Shown one piece after another: positions 41,208 through 48,923 of a stretch of 64,000 nucleotides of DNA. The position numbers and the translations under genes are program-made. Origin of the DNA: an uncultured Altererythrobacter sp. (GTDB lineage Bacteria; Pseudomonadota; Alphaproteobacteria; Sphingomonadales; Sphingomonadaceae); NCBI GenBank assembly GCA_913056125.1, contig CAJXNC010000006.1, positions 144,400-208,399 on the forward strand, written 5' to 3'. Each line of letters starts with the position of its first letter. Position 1 is the stretch's first letter. A model generated the notes under the pieces. It was not told where the DNA came from, did no database searches, and worked only from the letters and a program-made list of their open reading frames with translations.

Positions 41208-41618
41208 ATGTCCATCTGCAATGTCCTCGACCGATTGGAGACAATTTACCGGCAGCTCGTCGCTTCCGCGCTGTCAGGCACACGGACCGATGTGAATGCG
41301 GTCATCGAACTGCGCCAGCAATTCGCCCTCGAATATGGCAATTTCCTCAAGTCGCTGGGGGAAGAGGTGGACGTGATCGAACACCGCGCCCTGTTCGAGA
41401 AGCTGCAGGAGGAAATGGAAACGATGCGCGGGAGGCTGATGTCCTACCAGTTCCAGTGGCAGCCCGCGCAAATGGCGCGGGATCCGGAGGGCTATCTCAA
41501 GGCAGCCCGTGCCGTTGCCGCCATGGTCGAGACCTTTATCAAAGACACCAGGTCGAGCCTTGAGGCGAATGACATTTGCCAACCCGCCGAAACGCCGGCG
41601 ACTTCCAGCCAGGCCTGA
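41208..41618 (+). CDS. Hypothetical helical protein, 136 aa
   Basis: Predicted all-helical with heptad-like segments (LDRLETIYRQLV, FEKLQEEMETMRGRLMSYQFQ) and an Ala-rich C-terminal helix ending in a disordered tail. The single Cys near the start (MSICNVL) is not in a lipobox. No family is recognised. It stands between ligC and the aldo/keto reductase with ~240 bp of upstream DNA in which nothing clear is seen. Confidence 0.5.
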   Translation: MSICNVLDRLETIYRQLVASALSGTRTDVNAVIELRQQFALEYGNFLKSLGEEVDVIEHRALFEKLQEEMETMRGRLMSYQFQWQPAQMARDPEGYLKAARAVAAMVETFIKDTRSSLEANDICQPAETPATSSQA

Positions 41619-41702
41619 GATTCCGGTACCAAGGCAATTGCATTCGCCCCTCTGCCTTGTGTAACGCTTCGCCAGTTTCCGAAGCCGAGCAGGAGAGGCA
41701 TC

Positions 41703-42704
41703 ATCCCCGTTCCCAAGAGAGAAATCGCTGGCCGTGCACTTCATCCGGTCGGGCTGGGCTGCATGAATGTTTCCTGGGCCTATGGCTCACCGCCGCCGCA
41801 TGAGGATTGCGTCAAGTTGCTGCAGCATGCGCTCGATATCGGCTACGATCATTTCGACACGGCGCGCATCTATGGCGCGGGCAAGAACGAGGCGCTGATT
41901 GCCGAGGCGCTTAAAGGCCGCCGCAACGAATATTTCCTCGCCTCCAAATGCGGCATCGTCGTTGATGGCCCCAAGCGCGGCGTGGATTGTTCGCCCGAGA
42001 AGATCGCCAGCGATATCGAAACCAGCCTGGGACTCCTGGAGACCGATCATATCGATCTCTATTACATGCACCGCTTCGATCCGAAGGTTCCCATTGCGGA
42101 CAGCGTCGGCGCGATGGCCCGCGCGATCGAACAGGGCAAGATCGGCGCTTATGGCGTTTCCGAATGGAGCGCCGCCCATATCCGCGAGGCCCATGCCGTT
42201 CATCCGGTCGGCGCGGCGCAGCCCGAATATTCACTGTGGACCCGCAATGTCGAATTGGGCGTGCTGGATACCTGCAAGGAGCTGGGCATACCGCTCGTCG
42301 CTTTCAGCCCGGTTGGCCGCGGCGCGCTGGGCGGCGTGTTGCGCGATCCGTCCTCGCTCGAGGAAACCGATCTGCGGACCAAGATGCCGCGCTTCAATGC
42401 CGAGAACTGGCCGAAGAACCTCAAGATGATCGAAAAGTTCGAAGCCCTGGCCAGGGATGTTGGCGTCACGCCCGCCCAGCTCGCCAATCGTTGGGTCCTC
42501 GAGCAAGGAGAGAATTGCCACGTGATTCCCGGCACGACCTCGATCGCGCACCTGGAAGAGAATTTCGCCGCGGCGAATGTCGACATTCCGGCCGATGCGA
42601 TTGGCAAGGCCGGCGAGATCGTCAACCATGCCAACGTCTCGGGCCATCGCTATCACGATGCGATCAGGCCGACCATCGACACGGAGGAATTCGAAGACGC
42701 CTAA
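41703..42704 (+). CDS. Aldo/keto reductase (probable ATC start)
   Basis: NADPH-dependent TIM-barrel reductase. The catalytic tetrad is visible: Asp in FDTARIYG, Tyr in the same motif, Lys in FLASKCG and His in YYMHRFDPK. ATG at 41763 would delete the first beta strand; the frame upstream encodes PVPKREIAGRALHPVGLGCMN, the expected start of the family. A strong AGGAG at 41691-41695 sits 7 bases before ATC 41703, so a rare ATC start (333 aa) is proposed; a sequence error is the alternative. The substrate is unknown, perhaps an aromatic aldehyde given the lig context. Confidence 0.8.
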   Translation: MPVPKREIAGRALHPVGLGCMNVSWAYGSPPPHEDCVKLLQHALDIGYDHFDTARIYGAGKNEALIAEALKGRRNEYFLASKCGIVVDGPKRGVDCSPEKIASDIETSLGLLETDHIDLYYMHRFDPKVPIADSVGAMARAIEQGKIGAYGVSEWSAAHIREAHAVHPVGAAQPEYSLWTRNVELGVLDTCKELGIPLVAFSPVGRGALGGVLRDPSSLEETDLRTKMPRFNAENWPKNLKMIEKFEALARDVGVTPAQLANRWVLEQGENCHVIPGTTSIAHLEENFAAANVDIPADAIGKAGEIVNHANVSGHRYHDAIRPTIDTEEFEDA

Positions 42705-42734
42705 AGGGCGCTTCGCCGGGGAGAGGACAGAGCA

Positions 42735-43529
42735 ATGAAGGCCGCAATCGGCTATTCGGAACGGACCGGAAAGAAGCCCTTCTTCTATGCCAATGCGCAT
42801 GAAAAGGACTACGTTCCGCTCAAGCCTGCCCAGGTGGAAATCCACGATGCGCGCGGGCTGGATTGCAGCCTCGATGTAGAAGGCTTCACCCTTGTCGAAC
42901 ACACAAGCGCGGTCGACGACCTGTCCGACCTGGAGCAGGTCGCAGCGGTCCATTCTGGCGAAATCGTCGACCTGCTCAAGCAGCTGACCGGCTGCGACCA
43001 TGTGCAGATGACACCGTTTGGTATCTTGCGCTTTTCCGAACGCGCAGGTGAGAACGAGGCGCATGACAATTCGCACCCAGCGCGCTTCGTCCATGTCGAC
43101 ATGGCCAAGGAAGCCGCTGCCAGCGCACGCGCGCAGACTGCACCAAAGGGCAAGGAAATCCTCCGCAGCGCGCAGTACAATGTCTGGCGCGTCCTGTCCG
43201 ATCCGCCGCAGGATGTGCCGCTGGGCCTTTGCTCCTATGACAGCCTGTCAGATGGCGATTTGATCGATTGCGACGCGATTTTCGACCCGCTCGACGGCTC
43301 GCCTGAATGGGGCTTTCCCAACTACCTGCTCGAATACAATCCGCAGCATCGCTGGTATTATTATTCGAACATGACACGGGACGAGGCGATCGTGTTCAAG
43401 ACATCGGAAAGCGATCCCACGCGCGCGCAACTGATGCCGCATGGCGCTTTCGACAATCCGCTTGCCCCTGCCGACGCGCCGCCGCGCATGAGCCTGGAGA
43501 TGCGCGGCACCGCCTACTGGTTCGCCTGA
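42735..43529 (+). CDS. CmcJ/NvfI-like (AsaB/GA4-desaturase family) protein
   Basis: 264 residues. The family is known from fungal and bacterial secondary metabolism, where members act as methyltransferase partners or as Fe/2-oxoglutarate-type oxygenases. Hallmarks seen: FVHVDM (HxD), SAQYNVWRVLSDPPQDVPLGLCSYDSL, HRWYYYSNMTRDEAIVFKTSESD and the late His in LMPHGAFDNP. It starts 30 bases after the reductase gene after GGAGAGGAC and is probably cotranscribed with it. Substrate unknown. Confidence 0.7.
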   Translation: MKAAIGYSERTGKKPFFYANAHEKDYVPLKPAQVEIHDARGLDCSLDVEGFTLVEHTSAVDDLSDLEQVAAVHSGEIVDLLKQLTGCDHVQMTPFGILRFSERAGENEAHDNSHPARFVHVDMAKEAAASARAQTAPKGKEILRSAQYNVWRVLSDPPQDVPLGLCSYDSLSDGDLIDCDAIFDPLDGSPEWGFPNYLLEYNPQHRWYYYSNMTRDEAIVFKTSESDPTRAQLMPHGAFDNPLAPADAPPRMSLEMRGTAYWFA

Positions 43530-43543
43530 TCGCCACATAAGAA

Positions 43544-43568
43544 AAGGGCGCCCGAATGGGACGCCCTT
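43544..43568. terminator. Bidirectional terminator hairpin
   Basis: AAGGGCG (43544-43550) pairs with CGCCCTT (43562-43568) around CCCGAATGGGA, with A-rich and T-rich flanks, between convergent genes. It probably terminates both the CmcJ-like gene and the lipoprotein gene. Confidence 0.75.
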
Positions 43569-43592
43569 CTCGTTTGGTCGAAACCTTGCGCT

Positions 43593-44267
43593 TCAGAGCA
43601 TGGTCACCGTGATAGCGTCATCGCCATCCTGGGCAGTGAAGCTGCCATCTTCGCCGATTTCTCCGGTGGGCTCGCCGCAGGTTTCAGGCTCGTCGCCATA
43701 GGTCGTGCAACGCTGCGTGCCTTCGGCGCGCCATGTACCACTGACCACTTCCTCGCCGAGATAGCTCAGCCCGTCCTCGGTCCAGACGACCAATACCGGC
43801 GCATCCTCATCTGGAAGTTCGACAAGGTAGGAACCGGGTGCCACCTGGTCCTCGGCCGAAGCTGCCGGTGCATCCAGCCGAGTCATCGTGGCAGGTTCGC
43901 CTTCTTCGCCTTCGACCGAAACGGACCAGCTGCCATCCTCGCCGATCTCGCCCATTATAAGGCAGATCGTGTTGGCCGGCTGCGTTTCCGGTCCTTCGGG
44001 ACCTTCGGGTACGTCTACGCAAAGCTGGCCGTCGGTCACCGTGTAGGTTGCGGGCGGCCCAGGCATGGTTCCGGTATATTCGGAGCCGTCCGCGCCAGCA
44101 TAGGCAAGCGACATCGTGCCATCCGCATAAGCGACCGTATAAGGTCCGGTTCCAGCCGCCAGTTCTTCCAGCGGATTAGCCTCTTCGACTGCTGCAGGCT
44201 CCTCCGACTCGGCGCAAGCAGACAGGGCCAGAAGCGGAATTGCCGCAATAAGCATCTGTTTTTTCAT
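43593..44267 (-). CDS. Putative lipoprotein, acidic
   Basis: 224 residues with lipobox LALSAC (Cys about 18) and a very Glu/Gly/Pro-rich mature part. It contains two related modules (YTVAYADGTMSLAYAGADGS and repeated GEIGEDGSW/SFT units with paired Cys). The module GxYxVxxxDGTMS also occurs in the lipoprotein at 61185-61586, so they are distant paralogues. Function unknown. Confidence 0.75.
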   Translation of the reverse strand: MKKQMLIAAIPLLALSACAESEEPAAVEEANPLEELAAGTGPYTVAYADGTMSLAYAGADGSEYTGTMPGPPATYTVTDGQLCVDVPEGPEGPETQPANTICLIMGEIGEDGSWSVSVEGEEGEPATMTRLDAPAASAEDQVAPGSYLVELPDEDAPVLVVWTEDGLSYLGEEVVSGTWRAEGTQRCTTYGDEPETCGEPTGEIGEDGSFTAQDGDDAITVTML

Positions 44268-44458
44268 GATACATCCCCCAAGGGGGTTAATCCCCCTACG
44301 GGAGTGGGCGCTTATTCGGCCTCGGAGTCAAATTTTTGCAACAATGAAACTGGCCGCCAGACGCGCAAGCGGCACCGGCGCAACCCCGCATCCTCTTGGG
44401 ACGAAACGGGCGTCGTGCCGATGCCGCAACCTTGGCCGTGGCGGAATTTTGCCCCCGC

Positions 44459-44959
44459 TTATTCCGCTTCGGCCACGGGTTCTTCTACTGCCTCTTCCGC
44501 AGGCGCCATCGCCACGTTGAATGCGGAAACGATCTTCCAGGTGGAGCCGGTGTCGCGCGCCCAGGTCGTGGTGCTGTAAAGCGGCATGGTGACAGGCTCA
44601 CCGGTTTCGGGGTCGGTCGTGGTGAAATCGACATGCGAGGTCACGACGGCGAGATCGTCTGCGGTTGAAGCCCAGCCTTCCAGCGGCTCCGTGGTCAGTG
44701 CGAAATTGGGATCCTGCAGCAGCGCGTCATATTCCTCGACGATCGCAACGCCGCCCTCGAGCACGGTGCCATCGGGCCTGACCAGCTTGGCATCATCGGC
44801 ATAGAGGCGAGCAATGCCCACGAGGTCACCCGAGGCAATCGAGTCGAGCTGCGACTGTTCGGTATGCCTGATGGCCGCGACGGACTCCTCCGGATCGGCG
44901 CCACCACAACCGGCCAGCAGGACCATGGGTGCGAGCGACGCGAGTAAAACCTTCTTCAT
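44459..44959 (-). CDS. SnoaL/DUF4440-like lipoprotein
   Basis: 166 residues from ATG 44959 (MKKVLLASLAPMVLLAGC, lipobox). The mature part has a cystatin-like alpha+beta (SnoaL/DUF4440) fold: SIASGDLVGIARLYADDAKLVRPDG, VEEYDALLQDP and a C-terminal strand TWKIVSAFNVA. Such domains serve as ligand-binding or non-catalytic partners. A 191-bp gap separates it from the lipoprotein gene downstream. Confidence 0.75.
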   Translation of the reverse strand: MKKVLLASLAPMVLLAGCGGADPEESVAAIRHTEQSQLDSIASGDLVGIARLYADDAKLVRPDGTVLEGGVAIVEEYDALLQDPNFALTTEPLEGWASTADDLAVVTSHVDFTTTDPETGEPVTMPLYSTTTWARDTGSTWKIVSAFNVAMAPAEEAVEEPVAEAE

Positions 44960-45152
44960 GACTTCATCCCCCAACAACAAGAATTGGCCGTGACTGGCCG
45001 CGAGGTAGGGCCGGGATAGGGATGAGCGATTCGGCCCGCCTTGATTTGACGCAATTTCCCCGACGGCCTCTCCTCAAGGCACGAAAACTATTGCGCGAAG
45101 GCCCGAAGTAAGGCCTGCCGCTCCGTCAAACACCAACCGCCAGGGCCTCGCT

Positions 45153-46019
45153 TCAAAGCGTCGAGTAAAGCTCCAGCAACATATCCGTGGCCCGCAGTTC
45201 CTCGTCGAAATCGTAGACGGGGCTGTCGAGAACGGTCCAGCCGTGATCGCCGGCAAAGACCTCGATCGTGGCATCGATCCCCGCTGCGTCTGCCGCTGCG
45301 CGCAGGGCATCCTTGTCGCCCGGTGCATTGGCATCGTCATTGCGGGCAATGCCGATCAGGAGCTTGCAGTCGGAAGCAACGCTGGCGATCAGGTTCACGG
45401 GAGAATCGGGCGCATCGCCCACCAGCCCGCCACCATGGAAGCTGGCCGCTGCCTTGATCCGCTCCGGAACGGCAGCCGCACCGCGAATGGTCCAGCCGCC
45501 GGTCATGCAATAGCCCTGCGTGCCGATACCGCGCGACGTATCGACCGAATCCTCGGCATCGAGCCATTCGACGACAGCGGCATAGGTTTCGGCGATCGCC
45601 GCAGGGGTGTTTTCCTGCATCCAGGGACCGACCTTCTGGAAACCGCCATCGTCACGGAATTCCTCGAAATCGGCGAATTGCTGTCCTTCGACGCTGCGAT
45701 AATAGGGATTGGCGAGCAACACAGCATAGCCTTCGCGCGCAAGGCCGCGGGCCATGGAAATCTTCGCGTCGCGAACGCCGGCGATGTCGGGCCACATGAT
45801 GATGGCCGGGTGCCTGCCCGAAGCCGGGCGCAGGAACATGCCGTCCAGACGGCCGCCGGGAGCATCGAAACTGACCTCCGATGCATCGAGTTCGGTCTGT
45901 GCGCTGGCATTGCTCGAATTGCAGGCCATCAGCGTGCCCGCACCTGCCACCATGCCCATGCGGCCGAAATCGCGCCGGTTGACGCGCGGCATCTTCGCTA
46001 CGAGGTCCTGGTCACACAT
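45153..46019 (-). CDS. Dienelactone-hydrolase-family protein, Tat/lipoprotein type
   Basis: 288 residues. The N-terminus NRRDFGRMGMVAGAGTLMAC combines a twin-arginine motif with a lipobox-like Cys, implying export. Alpha/beta hydrolase with Cys171 nucleophile in GYCMTGG (dienelactone-hydrolase type) and acid/His in NDDANAPGDKD and FAGDHGW. Dienelactone hydrolases act on chlorocatechol-type lactones; exported members have broader esterase roles. The substrate is unproven. Confidence 0.82.
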   Translation of the reverse strand: MCDQDLVAKMPRVNRRDFGRMGMVAGAGTLMACNSSNASAQTELDASEVSFDAPGGRLDGMFLRPASGRHPAIIMWPDIAGVRDAKISMARGLAREGYAVLLANPYYRSVEGQQFADFEEFRDDGGFQKVGPWMQENTPAAIAETYAAVVEWLDAEDSVDTSRGIGTQGYCMTGGWTIRGAAAVPERIKAAASFHGGGLVGDAPDSPVNLIASVASDCKLLIGIARNDDANAPGDKDALRAAADAAGIDATIEVFAGDHGWTVLDSPVYDFDEELRATDMLLELYSTL

Positions 46020-46212
46020 AATTGCCTCCCACTCTCATCTCTTCTCCGGAGGCAAGAATATCACAGGCAGTGCTGGCGTCTAGGGGCAGGCGGGCGACAT
46101 GTCCGCACAAGCTCCCGCGATCCGTCGACCAACGGGAGACGGCAAGGCCGACGGGCCGTCCGCAGGTGCCCCGCAGTGACGCGAAGCAGTGCGGAGGGAA
46201 CAGCACCGAGGA

Positions 46213-46234
46213 CGTCCAGCCGGATGGCTGGACG
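46213..46234. other. Strong hairpin in a 218-bp intergenic region
   Basis: CGTCCAGCC-GGAT-GGCTGGACG, a perfect 9-bp stem with a tetraloop, just after the stop-proximal end of the SDR gene on the minus strand and within the GC-rich spacer 46020-46237. No T tract follows, so it is not a classic terminator; it could be part of a small RNA or a REP-like element. Confidence 0.4.
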
Positions 46235-46237
46235 CAC

Positions 46238-47167
46238 TCAAGTAAGCCGGTCTAGGTCGATCAGCAACCCGGCCTCGGCATCGGCCATGGCCTGGCGACG
46301 CAATGCCTCGATATGTGCACGGCCCGGCGGGCATTCCTCGAGCGGCAGCGCCTTCACCTGCTTGGCATACTCCTCGAGGAAGTCGGGACCGTGCTCGGGA
46401 TGGGTCAGGATCAACCCGTCCTGGTTGCTCATGCCGCGCAGGATCTTGGTGCCGACCTCGTAAGGATCCATGCCTTCCTCGAAAGCCGTGCCGAACTGTT
46501 CGAGCGCGCCTTCGGGCACGTCGGGGAATCCGCTTTCACCGAAACCTTCCGGCCGTTTCTGCGCACTTTTCCAGGCATTGGTACGGGTCAGCGCGGGGCA
46601 GCACAGCGAGCAACCGATGCCGTGCGGCGCGAGATTGTAGCGCAAGCTATCGGTCAAGCCGCGGACGGCGAACTTGCTGGCAGTGTAGATTCCCGCCTGC
46701 GGTCCGGGCAGGAACGCCGCCATGCTGGCAATGTTCACCACGTGCCTGCGTCCCTGGCTGCCCTTGATCTTGGGCAGGAAGCTGACGACACCGTTGACCA
46801 CGCCGCCGAAATTGACGCCCATGATCCAGTCGTAATCGTCATAGCTCGCCTCGTCGGTCGGCCCGAAGACCGAGACACCGGCATTGTTCACCAGCACATG
46901 CACTTCGCCATAGCGATCTATCACACGGTCGGCAGCAGCAGCGAAGGCCCCGCGATCGGTCACGTCGAGCTTGATGAAGAGCGGCTGGTCGTACCCCTTG
47001 TCGGCAAACCACTGCTCGGTCGCCTCCTTGTCGTCCTCGTTGCGGTAGCTCAGGGCCAGCTTCATATCGGCATCGGCAAAAGCCTGCGCCACGCCCAGCC
47101 CGATTCCCGTGACCGCGCCGGTGATGAATGCGACACGGCCTTCCCAGCCGCTCGGTTGGTCGCTCAT
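46238..47167 (-). CDS. Short-chain dehydrogenase, LigD/LigL-like
   Basis: 309 residues, longer than a standard SDR. Cofactor loop TGAVTGIGLG, NNAG, and the Ser-Tyr-Lys triad in NIASMAAFLPGPQAGIYTASK. The stretch SYDDYDWIMGVNFGGVVNGVVSFLPKI resembles the sphingomonad lignin C-alpha-dehydrogenases LigD/LigL/LigN/LigO, which oxidise the benzylic alcohol of beta-aryl ethers. Close kinship but not proof of function: the family also contains steroid and other alcohol dehydrogenases. Divergent from the SnoaL gene with a shared palindrome. Confidence 0.8.
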   Translation of the reverse strand: MSDQPSGWEGRVAFITGAVTGIGLGVAQAFADADMKLALSYRNEDDKEATEQWFADKGYDQPLFIKLDVTDRGAFAAAADRVIDRYGEVHVLVNNAGVSVFGPTDEASYDDYDWIMGVNFGGVVNGVVSFLPKIKGSQGRRHVVNIASMAAFLPGPQAGIYTASKFAVRGLTDSLRYNLAPHGIGCSLCCPALTRTNAWKSAQKRPEGFGESGFPDVPEGALEQFGTAFEEGMDPYEVGTKILRGMSNQDGLILTHPEHGPDFLEEYAKQVKALPLEECPPGRAHIEALRRQAMADAEAGLLIDLDRLT

Positions 47168-47194
47168 TGTGAAAAAATCCTCTCGCCAAGATCG

Positions 47195-47206
47195 TATCGT
47201 TCGTTA
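47195..47206. promoter_or_regulatory. Candidate TetR-type operator TATCGTTCGTTA
   Basis: Near-palindrome in the 72-bp divergent promoter between the SDR and the SnoaL gene. It matches 10 of 12 positions of the perfect palindrome TAACGATCGTTA at 54029-54040, so one regulator may act on both sites. Confidence 0.45.
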
Positions 47207-47239
47207 GGGTTGATACAAAGATTTCTGGGAGAGTCGACA

Positions 47240-47950
47240 ATGAGTAATACCGAAGCCCGCCTCGAGGCGCTGGAAAACCGCGTTCGCGAGCTTGAGGACA
47301 TGGCTGCCATCCGCCGCCTGCACTGGGCCTATGGCTATTACATCGATTTCAACCGCCCCGACGAGGTGGCAGAGCTTTTTGCAGAGGATGGTTGCGTGGT
47401 CTTCCTTTCCGGCGAGTATGTCGGCCATGCGGGCGTCAAGCGCCTCTATGGCGACTGGATTGCCGGACGCTTCACCGGCGGCAAGCCGGGTCCCGTCAAC
47501 GGCCTGCTGCTCGACCATTTCCAGATGCAGGACATCGTCACCGTCGCGCCCGACGGCATGACCGCCAAGGGCCGCTTCCACGGCATATTGCTGGGTGGCT
47601 GGCATGACGATTTCATGGACACCAAGGAAGAGATGATGCCCCAGCAGTTCATGGAAGCGGGCATTTACGAGAACGATTACGTCAAGGTCCCGAATGAGAA
47701 CGGGGACCTCGTGTGGAAGATCAAGCGCCTGGACTACATGATGCAGTGGCAGGGCGATTACGAAAGCGGCTGGGCGCACACGACGGCGCACCTGCAGCCG
47801 GCGACAAAGACCTTCCCGGAAGATCCGCTCGGCCCCGACCGTCTGCTGACCGAAGACCAGCATCGCCAGACCTGGCCCTATCGTCAGGATGTGCCGATGC
47901 ACTTTGCGCATCCGAAGTTCGGCATCGCTTTCGCCAATCAAGGCAAGTGA
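47240..47950 (+). CDS. SnoaL-like (NTF2-fold) protein
   Basis: 236 residues from ATG 47240, with a coiled N-terminal helix (RLEALENRVRELEDMAAI) followed by an NTF2-like cone (HWAYGYYIDFNRPDEVAELFAEDGCVVFL) and a long C-terminal part. NTF2/SnoaL enzymes include isomerases, dehydratases and dioxygenase small subunits. It leads a plus-strand run of three SnoaL-like genes and a LigW-like decarboxylase, so it is likely part of one catabolic unit (inference). Confidence 0.75.
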   Translation: MSNTEARLEALENRVRELEDMAAIRRLHWAYGYYIDFNRPDEVAELFAEDGCVVFLSGEYVGHAGVKRLYGDWIAGRFTGGKPGPVNGLLLDHFQMQDIVTVAPDGMTAKGRFHGILLGGWHDDFMDTKEEMMPQQFMEAGIYENDYVKVPNENGDLVWKIKRLDYMMQWQGDYESGWAHTTAHLQPATKTFPEDPLGPDRLLTEDQHRQTWPYRQDVPMHFAHPKFGIAFANQGK

Positions 47951-47951
47951 C

Positions 47952-48431
47952 ATGCGCGCGCTGGCGCTGGCGCTGATCCTCGCTCTTGCCGGCTGCGGCG
48001 GGACTCCAGGTGAGGGCGGCAATGGAGAGTCTTCCATTGCCGTGAACACAAGCGATGTGGGCTGCATTCGCGATGTCGCGGAGGGATTCAAGGCGCTGTT
48101 CTACGATCAGGGCAAGGTGCGCGAAGCCTACGAGACCTTTGTCGCGGAGGACTACAAGCAGCACAATCCGATGGCGCAGGACGGGCGCGACGCAGCGATC
48201 GCCTTCCTCGAGCCGATCTACGAGGACAACCCGCAGCACCGCATGACCGTACATCGCATGATCGTGGAGGAACCCTATATCGTGGTGCATCTCCACGGCC
48301 AGTCCTCGCCGGATGACCTCGGCGCGGCGGCGGTCGACATATTGCGGGTCGAGGACTGCAAGATCGTCGAGCATTGGGACGTCACGCAAAGCGTGCCGGC
48401 CGAAACGGTCAATGGCAACGGGATGTTCTGA
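47952..48431 (+). CDS. SnoaL-like lipoprotein, tandem paralogue A
   Basis: 159 residues from ATG 47952, one base after the preceding stop. The lipobox LALAGC predicts a lipid-anchored protein. The core (ALFYDQGKVREAYETFVAEDYKQHNPMAQDGRDAAIAFL...VHLHGQ...VDILRVEDCKIVEHWDV) is a SnoaL polyketide-cyclase fold with the conserved QHNP and EHWD motifs. Paralogous to the next gene, which lacks the signal peptide. Confidence 0.78.
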   Translation: MRALALALILALAGCGGTPGEGGNGESSIAVNTSDVGCIRDVAEGFKALFYDQGKVREAYETFVAEDYKQHNPMAQDGRDAAIAFLEPIYEDNPQHRMTVHRMIVEEPYIVVHLHGQSSPDDLGAAAVDILRVEDCKIVEHWDVTQSVPAETVNGNGMF

Positions 48432-48433
48432 CC

Positions 48434-48895
48434 ATGCTTCCGGCCAAAGGCGTATTGCCCTGGAATCCGGAGGATCCGCCCTTCGATCCTTGTGACACTT
48501 CGGGCCGCGAAATGCTTTCCACCCGCGAAGTGGCAGAGCGCTTCATCCAGCTCTTTTATGTCGAGGACAACCCGACAGACGCTTTCACCTGCTGGATGCA
48601 TCCCGACTATATCCAGCATAACCCGAATGCGCCGACCGGGCGCGATGCGACATTGGCCATGATGCAGGCGAGCATGAAGCGCCTGCCCGACCTGACGCAT
48701 GAGGTAAAGCGGGTCGTCTGGGGCAGCGACGATCTCGTGGCGGTGCATTTCCATTTCATGCGCGAGACAGGCACGCGCGGCCACGCCATTGTCGACATAT
48801 TGCGCGTCAAGGACGGCTTCATCGTCGAGCATTGGGACGTGATGCAGGAAGTGCCCGATCCGGCGACATGCAAGAACAGTAACGGCATGTTCTGA
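48434..48895 (+). CDS. SnoaL-like protein, tandem paralogue B
   Basis: 153 residues from ATG 48434, two bases after paralogue A. Shared motifs: FIQLFYVEDNPTDAFTCWMHPDYIQHNPNAPTGRDATLA, VAVHFHFMRE, VDILRVKDGFIVEHWDVMQEVP and the identical C-terminus NGMF. No signal peptide is evident, so A and B would act in different compartments. The exact function is unknown; enzyme or ligand-binding roles are both possible. Confidence 0.78.
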   Translation: MLPAKGVLPWNPEDPPFDPCDTSGREMLSTREVAERFIQLFYVEDNPTDAFTCWMHPDYIQHNPNAPTGRDATLAMMQASMKRLPDLTHEVKRVVWGSDDLVAVHFHFMRETGTRGHAIVDILRVKDGFIVEHWDVMQEVPDPATCKNSNGMF

Positions 48896-48923
48896 GCAAC
48901 AGGACAGTCGAGGGGGAGAGGAC

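Noticed and set aside
46313..47239. 300-codon N-terminal extension of the SnoaL gene at 47240
   Set aside because: Runs antisense through the SDR gene; the SnoaL protein has a natural start at ATG 47240.
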